Source of the DNA: Sinorhizobium meliloti 4H41
GTDB lineage: Bacteria; Pseudomonadota; Alphaproteobacteria; Rhizobiales; Rhizobiaceae
Assembly: GCF_000375585.1 (NCBI RefSeq)
Contig: NZ_AQWP01000001.1
Span: 1,237,479-1,301,478 of the forward strand
Length of the DNA stretch: 64,000 bases
Direction of reading: 5' to 3'
Shown: positions 49,139 through 58,793 of the stretch, in pieces
How positions within the stretch are numbered: position 1 is the stretch's first letter
How the letters are laid out: every line of letters begins with the position of its first letter
Notes under the pieces: generated by a model
Told to the model about the DNA's origin: nothing
Databases searched by the model: none
What the model saw: the letters and a program-made list of their open reading frames with translations, nothing else
Translations under genes and position numbers: made by a program

Positions 49139-51922
49139 TTAGAAGAAACCGCGGCGCTGCCACCAGCCGCCCTTTTTAGGTTTTGCCGGCTCCTCTTCGC
49201 CCTCGCTTTTGCTGGACGTCACGACCGGCTCGGTAGCGATCGCCGACAGATCCCGGTTTGCGCGCGCGGGCTTTGCGCCTTCCAGATCGGCAACAGCTTC
49301 CTCCACCGCCTCAGGGGCGGCTTCGGGAGCTTCGGGTTGGGACTCGACGGCCTTCTCGGCTCCTTCATCGACACTCTCGGCCGGCTCCTCGGCCTTGACT
49401 GCTTTCTTGCGGCTGCGCCGGGGTTTTGCCGGTTTCGGCTCCTGCGCTGCTGCCTCGACGGCAGCGGCTGCCGCGATATCCGGCGACGTCTCCTCGGCTG
49501 CCGCGGCTGGGGGGACTTCCGCCTCTGAGGCGTCAACGGCCGCTTCGCCGGCTTCTGCAGCCACGCCGGCCTCGCCCTCGGCTTCAGCCAGTTCATCCTG
49601 ACGACTGCGGCGGCCGCCACGCTTGCCCCGGCGGCGACGCTTGCGCTTCTGCTCGCTATCGCCATTCAGGGCATCCGTGGCGTCGCCTTCATCCTCGGCA
49701 TCGTCCACTGCGCCTTCATCGCCGGTCTCGTCCTCAGCCGCGTCGGCTGCCTCAGCGAAGGCTTCGTCCGCTCCCTGACCCGCACCCTTGCCGCGCCGGC
49801 GGCGACGACGCTTGCGCTTGCGGCCGCCTTGTTCGTCGGTCTGCGCCTTTTTCTGGTCCTGACGGTCGGCAGCAATCTCTTCCGCTTCCTCTTCGTCGGA
49901 CTCCTCCTCGATGAGGACCTCTTCTTCGTCTTCCGGCTCCGGCTCGAACTGCAGGATCTGGTCGATCCTCACCGGATTTTCGACCGGTTCACCGCGATCG
50001 ATCGCGAAGTGCTGCGCACCGACCTGGGCGTCCGCTTCGATGAAGATGGAAACACCGAAGCGCTGTTCGTAGTCCGTGATCGAACTGCGCTTCTGATTGA
50101 GCAGATAGAGCGCGATATCGGGTGTCGTGCGCACGCTGATGTCGTGCGTGGTGTTCTTGAGCAGATGTTCCTCGATGCCGCGCAGGACATGCAGGGCAAC
50201 GGAGGATTGCGAACGGATATGGCCCGTACCGTTACAGTGCGGGCAGGTCTGCATCGTGCTTTCCAGCACCGAGGCGCGGATGCGCTGGCGAGACATTTCG
50301 AGCAGGCCGAAATGCGAGATGCGGCCGACCTGGATACGGGCCCGATCGTTCTTCAGGCAATCCTTGAGCTTCTTCTCGACGGAGCGGTTGTTCCGCTTCT
50401 CTTCCATGTCGATGAAGTCGATCACGATCAGGCCGGCAAGGTCGCGAAGGCGCAATTGCCGCGCTACTTCCTCGGCTGCCTCGAGATTCGTCTGGAGAGC
50501 CGTATCCTCGATCGAGTGTTCGCGCGTCGAACGACCGGAGTTCACATCGATGGAAACCAGAGCTTCGGTCTGGTTGATGATGATGTAGCCGCCAGACTTC
50601 AGCGTCACCTGCGGCTGCAGCATGCGATCGAGCTGCGCTTCGATGCCGGAGCGAGAGAAGATCGGATGCACGTCGCGATAGGGCTGCACGACCTTTGCGT
50701 GGCTCGGCATCAGCATCTTCATGAAGCCCTTGGCTTCCTTGTAGCCTTCCTCGCCCGAAACGACGATCTCGCTGATGTCCTTGTTGTAGAGATCGCGGAT
50801 CGATCGCTTGATAAGGCTGCCCTCTTCGTAGACGAGGCAGGGGGCAGTCGAGTTCAGCGTCAGCGTGCGGACGTTCTCCCACAGCCGCATGAGGTATTCG
50901 AAGTCGCGCTTGATCTCGACTTTCGTGCGATTGGCTCCGGCGGTGCGCAGGATCACACCCATTCCCTGCGGCACGTCGAGACCGCGGGCGATTTCCTTCA
51001 GACGCTTGCGGTCCTGCAGGTTGGTGATCTTGCGCGAAATACCGCCGCCGCGCGCCGTGTTCGGCATGAGAACGGAGTAGCGGCCTGCGAGCGAAAGATA
51101 GGTCGTGAGTGCCGCACCCTTGTTGCCGCGCTCTTCCTTTGCGACCTGAACCAGCAGGATCTGCCGGCGCTTGATCACTTCCTGAATGCGGTATTGCTTG
51201 CGCGGCTTGCGGATATGACGATCCGCCACCTCTTCCATGGCATCTTCGGCGCCGACGGATTCGATGATTTCCTTTTCGCCGTCGTGATTGTCGTCGTCAT
51301 CGTCGTCGTCACGCTGACGACGCGCGTCGATATCCTCGGAGATCGAATCGGTATCGACCACCGCGGCCATTTCGTTCTTGTCGCCTTCTCCGTCTTCCGA
51401 CGGGCCGCCCTCAGGCGCTACGGGCTCTTCGCCGGCCTTCGGCTTTGCGCGGCGGGTACGCTTCGGCTTGGCCTTGGCCTTGGGCTTCTCCGCAGCGGCC
51501 TCGGCGGCCTCGGCGGCTTCTCCGGCTGCCTCGGCGGCTTCGGCCTGTGCCACGACTTCGGCAACCGTATCGCCGGCCGGCGCGGACTTCTGTTCCGCCA
51601 CGGTGTCGTTCGGCTCGTCATCGTCGCGGCGGGCCTCTTCGGCTTCCGCCTTCAACAGGGCCTGACGATCGGCGAGGGGGATCTGGTAGTAGTCGGGATG
51701 GATTTCGGCGAAGGCCAGAAACCCGTGGCGATTGCCGCCGTAATCGACGAAGGCCGCCTGGAGCGACGGCTCCACTCTGGTTACCTTCGCCAGGTAGATA
51801 TTGCCGCGGATCTGCTTCTTATGTTCCGATTCGAAATCGAATTCTTCTATGCGGTTCCCGCGTACGACAACGACGCGCGTCTCCTCTGAGTGAGACGCAT
51901 CGATAAGCATTTTCTCTGCCAT
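49139..51922 (-). CDS. rne: Ribonuclease E
   Basis: This endonuclease is the core of the RNA degradosome. The 927-residue protein has an S1 domain split by a long acidic Ala/Glu-rich insertion at about residues 90-230. It continues with the 5'-sensor and catalytic DNase I-like part, with aspartate in VSIDVNSGRST and IDFIDMEEKRN, and the zinc link CPHCNGTGHI. The C-terminal third is of low complexity, with Arg-rich and Glu/Ala-rich runs, and should scaffold partner proteins. The ending KPKKGGWWQRRGFF is a conserved short tail. The insertion is typical of alphaproteobacteria. Confidence 0.95.
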   Translation of the reverse strand: MAEKMLIDASHSEETRVVVVRGNRIEEFDFESEHKKQIRGNIYLAKVTRVEPSLQAAFVDYGGNRHGFLAFAEIHPDYYQIPLADRQALLKAEAEEARRDDDEPNDTVAEQKSAPAGDTVAEVVAQAEAAEAAGEAAEAAEAAAEKPKAKAKPKRTRRAKPKAGEEPVAPEGGPSEDGEGDKNEMAAVVDTDSISEDIDARRQRDDDDDDDNHDGEKEIIESVGAEDAMEEVADRHIRKPRKQYRIQEVIKRRQILLVQVAKEERGNKGAALTTYLSLAGRYSVLMPNTARGGGISRKITNLQDRKRLKEIARGLDVPQGMGVILRTAGANRTKVEIKRDFEYLMRLWENVRTLTLNSTAPCLVYEEGSLIKRSIRDLYNKDISEIVVSGEEGYKEAKGFMKMLMPSHAKVVQPYRDVHPIFSRSGIEAQLDRMLQPQVTLKSGGYIIINQTEALVSIDVNSGRSTREHSIEDTALQTNLEAAEEVARQLRLRDLAGLIVIDFIDMEEKRNNRSVEKKLKDCLKNDRARIQVGRISHFGLLEMSRQRIRASVLESTMQTCPHCNGTGHIRSQSSVALHVLRGIEEHLLKNTTHDISVRTTPDIALYLLNQKRSSITDYEQRFGVSIFIEADAQVGAQHFAIDRGEPVENPVRIDQILQFEPEPEDEEEVLIEEESDEEEAEEIAADRQDQKKAQTDEQGGRKRKRRRRRRGKGAGQGADEAFAEAADAAEDETGDEGAVDDAEDEGDATDALNGDSEQKRKRRRRGKRGGRRSRQDELAEAEGEAGVAAEAGEAAVDASEAEVPPAAAAEETSPDIAAAAAVEAAAQEPKPAKPRRSRKKAVKAEEPAESVDEGAEKAVESQPEAPEAAPEAVEEAVADLEGAKPARANRDLSAIATEPVVTSSKSEGEEEPAKPKKGGWWQRRGFF

Positions 51923-52681
51923 CTAAGCTGTGCTCCTCGGCGCGGCGGGACGACAGACAGAGTGCCTTTTTCAAGAAGGCTGTCCAAGACGTCGGAGGCT
52001 GCGCCGGATATGAAAGGTCCTGTTTGGCGCAAGCGATGGTGCAGCAGCCAGACGGCAGCCGGAACGCTGGGGTCCCGGGGCCGCTCTACTTCTGACCGAT
52101 ACTGCTGAGTCACATCAAAGACCAAACAAGAATGCCAATGTCCTGGACCTCTGGAAGAGGCCCGATGAATGCGCCCGCTTGCGGGCATCCGGTGAAATTC
52201 ACCATCAAGAACTCCGGCCACCGCCGGAAATTTGCGAACCAGTATACGGAGGAGGAAATGCGGCGACGGCGGATGAATTCCTGCGGCCGCGGAAGCTTGA
52301 TACGGTTGCAACCGGTTGTTCCGGCTCGATCACTCCCTGGCGCCAAGCTCGTCTAAAAGCTCCGGCTGCCCGGCCGACGATTCTATCCCGTCAACACTTT
52401 CTCCTTGTGACGCTTTTATGTTTTCCATGTCACATTGGCAAGGGAAAAGCCTTTGCCGCCACAATATTGATCGATTCGCTTGCGCGGGTGTAACCGGACC
52501 TTCAGGAGAAGACAGCGCCGGCTGACGGGCGGTGCGACGGCCTCCGCGTCAAGCTTTGGTTAACCCTGAGGGTTCATTGGTTGAGGGGCGGATAAGGGGG
52601 TGGCGGGGAGACCTTCGCCGGCACATTTATTGGATGGATGCGGGGTTTCAGGTGAAGCGTTCGGCGACTAGGCTGTGTTCC
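51923..52681. other. Long divergent gap between rne and the amidase gene
   Basis: The 759 bases contain no convincing gene. They should hold the promoters of rne (left) and the amidase (right), and part is probably the rne leader, which in other bacteria is long and used for self-regulation. A GCCCGC-TT-GCGGGC hairpin is at 52173-52186. Frames on either strand lack ribosome sites or conserved residues. Confidence 0.5.
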
Positions 52682-53914
52682 ATGGAGGCGATCGGGCGTC
52701 GTCGCGGTATGCGCGCGCTCGTCGCTGCCTTTGGTGCCGTTTTGCTTCTCCTGTCGCCCGTGGCGGGCCTGCGCGCCGGCGAGCCGGTGCCTCTCCTCGC
52801 CTATGCCGCGCGGATTGCCGGCGACGATGCCCGCACGCGCCTGGTCATCGAGTTCGATCGCGAGCCGGCCTTCTCCATCCACTACGTCGCCAATCCCGTT
52901 CGCGTCATCGTCGATCTGCCGGAAACCTCGTTCGGGCTGAAACCGGAGAGCCTGGAGCCTCGCGGCTTGTTCGACGCCATCCGTTATGGCGGAATGGGGG
53001 CAGGGGCCTCGCGGCTTGTGCTCTCCGCCAAGGGGCCGACGGAGGTGACCCACGCGGAAGTGAAGCCGGTGGAGGACGGGAAGGGCTTTCGCCTCGTGCT
53101 CGATGCGGAGAGGATCGGCCAGGACCGCTTCGACACGCTCCTGGCCGAGCAGCAGTGGACCGGCACGGTGCCCTCCGCCAAGACCGACCGGCCGGCCGCC
53201 GCGCCGCCCCCGAAGGCCGGGGCCTTCGTGGTTGCGATAGATGCCGGCCATGGGGGAATCGATACCGGTGCAATCGGCGGCGTCACGAAAACCGAAGAGA
53301 AACACGTGACCCTGGCCTTCGCGAAGGAGCTGGTGGAACGGCTCAATCACGAACCCGGCATCGAGGCGTTTCTGACGCGGGAACGCGACGAATTTCTCTC
53401 CCTTCCTCAACGCGTGCAGATTGCACGCCAGCGAGGCTCCAACCTGTTCATTTCGGTTCACGCCGACACATTACGGCAGAAGGATATTCGGGGCGCTACG
53501 GTCTACACGATCTCCGACAAGGCGTCCGACCACCTCGCGGCCGATCTTGCCGCACGCGAGAATCTCTCCGACGAGATTGCCGGGATTCCGCTCGAAAGCG
53601 AGCCGGCCGAAGTCGCGGATATTCTCATCGATCTCACCCGCCGCGAAACTCAGGCTTTCTCGGTCAACCTCGCCCGAAGCGTCATTTCCTCGTTCGAAGG
53701 GCAGATCAAGCTGATCAACAATCCGCACCGCCATGCGGGGTTCCGGGTCCTGCAGGCGCCGGACGTGCCCTCGGTGCTGCTCGAGCTCGGCTTCCTGTCG
53801 AACAAGGAAGATGAGAAGCAACTGCTCGATGCGGAATGGAGGAAGAAGGTATCCGCGCTGCTTGCCGACGCCGTTCAGCGCTACCGGAACACCGCGGTTG
53901 CAAACGGCGGTTGA
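52682..53914 (+). CDS. amiC: N-acetylmuramoyl-L-alanine amidase with AMIN domain
   Basis: This periplasmic enzyme cuts the bond between the glycan and the stem peptide during cell separation. From the ATG at 52682 it has 410 residues: a signal peptide to about residue 33, an AMIN domain (about 38-135) for septal targeting, and an amidase_3 domain (about 180-400). Zinc ligands are visible in AIDAGHGGIDTGA, KTEEKHVTLA and FISVHADT, and the last glutamate in LLELGFLSN. An in-frame ATG at 52634 is a second possible start. mrcA follows, a common pair. Confidence 0.9.
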   Translation: MEAIGRRRGMRALVAAFGAVLLLLSPVAGLRAGEPVPLLAYAARIAGDDARTRLVIEFDREPAFSIHYVANPVRVIVDLPETSFGLKPESLEPRGLFDAIRYGGMGAGASRLVLSAKGPTEVTHAEVKPVEDGKGFRLVLDAERIGQDRFDTLLAEQQWTGTVPSAKTDRPAAAPPPKAGAFVVAIDAGHGGIDTGAIGGVTKTEEKHVTLAFAKELVERLNHEPGIEAFLTRERDEFLSLPQRVQIARQRGSNLFISVHADTLRQKDIRGATVYTISDKASDHLAADLAARENLSDEIAGIPLESEPAEVADILIDLTRRETQAFSVNLARSVISSFEGQIKLINNPHRHAGFRVLQAPDVPSVLLELGFLSNKEDEKQLLDAEWRKKVSALLADAVQRYRNTAVANGG

Positions 53915-54278
53915 ATGTGCAGGGCATTCCGGGATCGCTGATCTCGTCCCAGCCCGGTGCCACGGAATGGGGATGTGATTTGTGTCGAGCCGGTAACAGC
54001 GATATGCTTTTCAGCGGATGCGCACTGTATAATCCGGTAACAGCCCTATTTTACTCACAATCCAGGCCCCTTAGGGGGAGGGCGTCCCGATTTGTGGGAA
54101 ACGGTGTTGATGCTTCAGGTTCCTGGCCATATGAGGGAGCCCAAACGCGTGTAACTGAAAATGCCGGACGTTTTCTTTGGAAGAGTTTGGCGACGTCGGC
54201 CTCCTTTCGCGGAAAACGAGCGTTCGGGCACTCGGCGACCTCGCAATAGGACGATAATTAGATACCGGTACCTGACTG
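53915..54278. other. Gap between amidase and mrcA
   Basis: This 364-base stretch contains no supported gene; the short frames have no ribosome site. It probably holds the promoter of mrcA and its leader. No terminator with a T run was seen after the amidase, so partial read-through is possible. Confidence 0.5.
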
Positions 54279-56732
54279 ATGATCAGACTGATTGGATATT
54301 TTTTTGGCATTGGTGCGTTTCTGCTGCTTGGCACAGCCGCGGCCGTCGCGATCTATCTCGGCGGCATCACCAAGGACCTGCCCGACTATGAGGTGCTGGC
54401 CAATTATGCGCCGCCGGTGACGACCCGCTTCCATGCGGGTAACGGCGCGCTGATGGCCGAATATGCGCGCGAGCGCCGGCTGTATCTGCCCATTCAGGCG
54501 ATACCCGATCGCGTCAAGGCCGCATTCATCTCGGCGGAAGACAAGAATTTCTACCGGCATCCGGGTGTCGACGTGACGGGCCTTGCGCGCGCCATCGTGG
54601 TCAATGTGCAGAATTTCGGCTCCGGCCGGCGCCCGGTCGGCGCGTCGACGATCACCCAGCAGGTCGCCAAGAATTTCCTTTTGAGCTCCGACCAGACGCT
54701 CGATCGCAAGATCAAGGAAGCGATCCTCTCCTTCCGCATCGAACAGGCCTACAGCAAGGACCGCATTCTCGAGCTCTATCTCAACGAGATTTTCTTCGGG
54801 CTGAATTCCTACGGCATCGCCGGCGCGGCGCTGACCTATTTCGACAAGTCGGTGACGGAACTGACAATTGCCGAGACCGCCTATCTTGCGGCCCTGCCCA
54901 AGGGGCCGGCCAATTACCACCCGTTCCGCCAGGTCGAGGCTGCGATCGAGCGCCGCAACTGGGTGATCGATCGGATGGTCGAGAATGGTTACGTCACCAA
55001 GGCTGACGGTGAGGAGGCAAAGCAACAACCGCTCGGCGTCAAGCCGCGGCGGGGCGGCGCGCACCTCTTCGCCTCCGATTTCTTCGCCGAAGAAGTGCGT
55101 CGTCAGATCATCCAGAAATACGGTGACAAGGCGCTTTACGAGGGCGGGCTTTCCGTACGTACGTCGCTGGATCCGCGGCTGCAGATTGCGGCGCGCAAGG
55201 CGCTTCAGGACGGGCTTTTGAACTACGACGAGCGGCGGGGCTTTCACGGTCCGGTGAAAACAATCGAGATCGGCGGCGACTGGGGCGAGCCGCTGAGCAA
55301 GATCCCCACGCTCAGCGACGTGCCGGAATGGAAACTGGCAGTCGTGCTCTCGGTAGATAGCGAAGGCGCCGAAATCGGCGTCCAGCCGGAAAAGGAAGTC
55401 TCGGGCAAGATCGTGCCTGAACGGGTGACCGGGCGGATTGCCGCCAAGAACATGCAGTGGGCCTATCGCTCCGCGGGCGGAAAGCGCAAGAACGCCAAGT
55501 CGCCGGAGGGGGTCCTCGGGCCGGGCGACGTCGTCTATGTCGAGCCGTTGCAAGAGGCCGGCGAATATCGGCTGCGCCAGCCGCCGAAGGTTCAGGGCGG
55601 ATTGGTCGCGATGGACCCGCATACCGGCCGCGTGCTGGCGATGGTCGGCGGGTTTTCCTACGGACAGTCCGAGTTCAACCGCGCGACTCAGGCGATGCGC
55701 CAGCCCGGTTCCGCCTTCAAGCCCTTCGTCTACGCGGCCGCCCTCGACAACGGCTATACGCCGGCATCGGTCATTCTGGATGCGCCTATCGAGATCGTCG
55801 CGGGCGGTCAGGTCTGGCGGCCCGAAAACTACGGCGGCGGCTCTGCCGGACCGTCGACGCTCCGCCTCGGCATCGAAAAATCGCGCAACCTGATGACGGT
55901 CCGGCTTGCCAACGACCTGGGCATGAACATCGTCGCCGAATATGCCGAGCGTTTCGGGATCTACGACAAGATGGCGCCGCTTCTTGCGATGTCGCTCGGT
56001 TCCGGCGAAACGACTGTGCTGCGTCTCGTGTCCGCCTATGCCGTCATCGCCAATGGCGGCAAGCAGATCAAGCCGTCGCTGATCGACCGGATTCAGGACC
56101 GTTACGGCAAGACCATCTTCCGCCATGAGGACCGGGCCTGCGAGAATTGCAATGCCGATCATTGGGAAGCTCAGGAAGAGCCGGTGCTGATCGACAATCG
56201 CGAGCAGGTCCTCGATCCGATGACCTCCTATCAGATCACCTCCATGATGGAAGGCGTCGTCGCGCGGGGAACCGCGGCAGGCAAGATCAAACTCGATCGC
56301 CCTGTCGCAGGCAAGACCGGCACGACCAATGACGAGAAGGACGCCTGGTTCGTGGGTTACACTCCCGACCTCGTCGCGGGGCTCTATCTCGGCTTCGACG
56401 ACCCGGCACCGCTCGGGCGCGGGTCGACCGGCGGCGGCTTGTCGGCGCCGACTTTCAACGCCTTCATGCAGAAGGCGGTGGAGGGTACCCGTCCCGGCAA
56501 GTTCGTGGTGCCGGAAGGCATGAGCCTTATTCCCGTCAACCGCAAAACCGGCATGGCGGCCGTCGAGGGCGAGCCGGACACGATCATCGAAGCCTTCAAG
56601 CCGGGCACCGGCCCTGCGGACACCTTCTCGGTCATCGGCGACCTCGACGAATATGCGCCGCCGGAAGAAATATTGAGAACCTCTCCGCAGGCCAACCAGG
56701 CGGTAACCTCCGGCTCCAACGGACTGTTCTGA
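54279..56732 (+). CDS. mrcA: Penicillin-binding protein 1A
   Basis: This bifunctional peptidoglycan synthase has 817 residues. A single membrane anchor is at about residues 5-28. The transglycosylase domain carries the catalytic Glu in SAEDKNFYRHPGVD near residue 87 and QQVAKNFLL. An OB-like region follows, and then the transpeptidase domain with SxxK (SAFK, Ser about 478), SRN and KTGTTN. The C-terminal tail is short. It is the main elongation synthase in rhizobia, where growth is polar. It follows the amidase and is closed by a strong hairpin. Confidence 0.95.
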   Translation: MIRLIGYFFGIGAFLLLGTAAAVAIYLGGITKDLPDYEVLANYAPPVTTRFHAGNGALMAEYARERRLYLPIQAIPDRVKAAFISAEDKNFYRHPGVDVTGLARAIVVNVQNFGSGRRPVGASTITQQVAKNFLLSSDQTLDRKIKEAILSFRIEQAYSKDRILELYLNEIFFGLNSYGIAGAALTYFDKSVTELTIAETAYLAALPKGPANYHPFRQVEAAIERRNWVIDRMVENGYVTKADGEEAKQQPLGVKPRRGGAHLFASDFFAEEVRRQIIQKYGDKALYEGGLSVRTSLDPRLQIAARKALQDGLLNYDERRGFHGPVKTIEIGGDWGEPLSKIPTLSDVPEWKLAVVLSVDSEGAEIGVQPEKEVSGKIVPERVTGRIAAKNMQWAYRSAGGKRKNAKSPEGVLGPGDVVYVEPLQEAGEYRLRQPPKVQGGLVAMDPHTGRVLAMVGGFSYGQSEFNRATQAMRQPGSAFKPFVYAAALDNGYTPASVILDAPIEIVAGGQVWRPENYGGGSAGPSTLRLGIEKSRNLMTVRLANDLGMNIVAEYAERFGIYDKMAPLLAMSLGSGETTVLRLVSAYAVIANGGKQIKPSLIDRIQDRYGKTIFRHEDRACENCNADHWEAQEEPVLIDNREQVLDPMTSYQITSMMEGVVARGTAAGKIKLDRPVAGKTGTTNDEKDAWFVGYTPDLVAGLYLGFDDPAPLGRGSTGGGLSAPTFNAFMQKAVEGTRPGKFVVPEGMSLIPVNRKTGMAAVEGEPDTIIEAFKPGTGPADTFSVIGDLDEYAPPEEILRTSPQANQAVTSGSNGLF

Positions 56733-56747
56733 CCCTTTCCATTGCAC

Positions 56748-56785
56748 GCGGTGCCCGTCGCCTTTACATCGGCGGCGGGCACCGC
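56748..56785 (+). terminator. Terminator of mrcA
   Basis: GCGGTGCCCGTCGCC at 56748-56762 pairs with GGCGGCGGGCACCGC at 56771-56785 with one mismatch, followed by TATTT. It lies 15 bases after the mrcA stop. Confidence 0.85.
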
Positions 56786-56829
56786 TATTTGACCGTCACG
56801 TTGGAAAAGTCACCTGAAGAAGCAGGATC

Positions 56830-57961
56830 ATGCGCAGCGAAATCGAGAACATCGTCGACGAAATCAAGCAGGCCATAAGCCTGCTGAGGAGGCATCTTTG
56901 ACTGGGATCAGGCGGTAAGACGACTGGACTGGTTGAACAACAAGGCGGAAGATCCGTCGCTCTGGAACGATGCGGCCGAGGCGCAGAAACTGATGCGCGA
57001 GCGCCAGCAGCTCGACGATGGCATCAATGGCCTGCGCCGCTTCGAGCAGCAGCTCAACGACAACATCGAGCTCATCGAACTCGGTGAAGAGGAGGGCGAT
57101 TCGGCGATCGTATCCGAGGCCGAGGAAGCGCTTCGCCAATTGCGCGGCGAGGCGGCGAAGAAGCAGGTCGAGGCCATGCTTTCGGGCGAGGCCGACCAGA
57201 ACGACACTTATCTCGAAGTCCATTCGGGCGCCGGCGGCACGGAAAGCCAGGACTGGGCGAACATGCTGCTTCGCATGTATACGCGATGGGCCGAACGCCA
57301 GGGCTACAAGGTCGAGCTCATGGAAATCCAGGACGGGGAAGAAGCAGGCATCAAATCCGCTACGCTTCTCGTCAAGGGGCACAATGCCTATGGCTGGCTG
57401 AAGACGGAATCGGGCGTGCATCGCCTCGTCCGCATTTCTCCCTATGACAGCAACGCTCGCCGCCATACGTCCTTTTCGTCCATCTGGGTCTATCCCGTCG
57501 TGGACGAATCGATCCAGATCGACATCAACGAAAGCGATTGCCGGATCGATACCTACCGCTCCTCGGGCGCCGGCGGTCAGCACGTCAATACGACCGATTC
57601 GGCCGTGCGCATCACCCATATGCCGAGCGGCATCGTGGTGCAGTGCCAGCAGGAACGCTCGCAGCACAAGAACCGCGCCAAGGCATGGGACATGCTTCGC
57701 GCGCGGCTCTACGAGGCTGAACTGAAGAAGCGCGAGGAGGCCGCCAACGTCGAGGCGGCGTCGAAGACCGATATAGGCTGGGGTCACCAGATCCGCTCCT
57801 ACGTCCTTCAGCCCTATCAGTTGGTGAAGGATTTGAGGACGGGCGTCGAAAGCACCAGCCCGGGCGACGTGCTCGACGGTGAACTGAACGAGTTCATGGA
57901 GGCAGCCCTTGCGCATCGCGTCAGCGGTGGCGCGGATGCGGCCGTCGACGACCTGAGCTGA
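56830..57961 (+). CDS. prfB: Peptide chain release factor 2, with programmed +1 frameshift
   Basis: RF2 ends translation at UAA and UGA. The true start is the ATG at 56830; the first 23 codons end at CTT TGA (56896-56901), and a +1 shift at CTT-TGA-C moves reading to GAC TGG (56900 on), giving 376 residues. AGGAGG just upstream of the shift site acts as the classical stimulator. The GGQ motif is in [11 protein letters not shown], and the stop-recognition tripeptide reads SPY rather than SPF. A naive frame (56933 on) misses the start. The frameshift makes RF2 regulate its own level. Confidence 0.94.
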
Positions 57962-58205
57962 TTGCCGTTGCCCCGGTGTTGAGGGGGCGAGGGGAAATTC
58001 CTTTCGGCATGCGCGGCATGCGGTCTGCGCTGAAAGCCGCCCCTCATCCGGCCTGCCGGCCACCTTCTCCCCGCAAGCGGGGCGAAGGGGACTCGCGGCA
58101 GGCCCCAGTCCCCTTCGCCACCGCATCCACAAGCATGGCGGATTCGGTTAATGACAAGTTATAAAGGTGCTGGCAGGCGGATGAGGGGGCGAAGTTCGGT
58201 GCCCC
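57962..58205. other. Intergenic stretch with palindromic repeat
   Basis: No gene is present. Most of the stretch is taken up by the repeat at 58039-58190, which is described separately. The remaining bases hold nothing recognised. Confidence 0.5.
58039..58190. repeat. Rhizobial palindromic intergenic repeat
   Basis: GCCCCTCATCCGGCCTGCC at 58039-58057 has its near-complement at 58172-58190. Between them are two further hairpins: a CTTCTCCCCGC-AA-GCGGGGCGAAG core at 58064-58087, and GGGGACT/AGTCCCC at 58087-58113. The core recurs in inverted orientation at 15506-15530 with one mismatch in 25. The form is common in rhizobial intergenic DNA; it encodes nothing. Confidence 0.8.
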
Positions 58206-58706
58206 TCAATTCGTCGCGCGCTCGATCTTGATGTCGCCGAGCTCGTCGATGAGGACCGTCCAGGTCTCGGGCTCGGTCGCGCCCGCTTCGGTCTTCAGAT
58301 AAACCGTCGCGAACATTCCCGGCTGCGGCGTGATCCCTGTCGAGGTTTCGGGGCGAATATCGGTGACATAGGGTTTCAGCGCCGTGAATTCCTCCAGTTC
58401 CGCGGAGGAAACCACCTCGGGACCGGTCGGAGTGGAGGCGATCTGCTGCAGATGGACCTGCGCGGTGCCGTCCTCCTGTCGAACGGCAATCAGTTTATAA
58501 TAGCCGCGCCGCCCACCGGGCGCCGCAGTCTTCGCACCCTTTTCGCCATCCCTGCTTTCGTCCGGCTGCGGCGCGCCGCCGCTCTCCTCCCAAAAGCCCG
58601 TGCTCGTCACGAAGATGACGTTCGAGGGCAGGAGGCCATTGTCCTGGGCGAAAAGCGCGCCTGAGGGCAGGGTCAGGCAGAGCGCTATCAGCAGGGCCTT
58701 GTGCAT
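58206..58706 (-). CDS. Exported protein, function unknown
   Basis: The 166-residue protein starts with a signal peptide (MHKALLIALCLTLPSGALFAQ). The mature part carries NVIFVTSTGFWEESG, GRRGYYKLIAVRQEDGTAQVHLQQI and PETWTVLIDELGDIKIERATN. Beta-rich, no cysteines in the mature part. I do not recognise the family. The frame extends to 58784, but the ATG at 58706 begins the signal peptide. It is downstream of nadK on the same strand. Confidence 0.75.
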   Translation of the reverse strand: MHKALLIALCLTLPSGALFAQDNGLLPSNVIFVTSTGFWEESGGAPQPDESRDGEKGAKTAAPGGRRGYYKLIAVRQEDGTAQVHLQQIASTPTGPEVVSSAELEEFTALKPYVTDIRPETSTGITPQPGMFATVYLKTEAGATEPETWTVLIDELGDIKIERATN

Positions 58707-58793
58707 TGTGGATATCCTTCGCAACCGAATGCCGGGACTGCGAGGCACGCTACCGCCCGTGATCATACCATATCGGCCTTGCAACGTGTGATT

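Noticed and set aside
49829..51889. 686-aa open frame on the plus strand
   Set aside because: Antisense to rne; no motifs.
51847..52311. 154-aa frame on the minus strand overlapping the rne start
   Set aside because: No ribosome site, Arg/Pro-rich low-information composition, and it overlaps the true start of rne.
54258..56747. 829-aa open frame on the minus strand
   Set aside because: Antisense to mrcA over its whole length.
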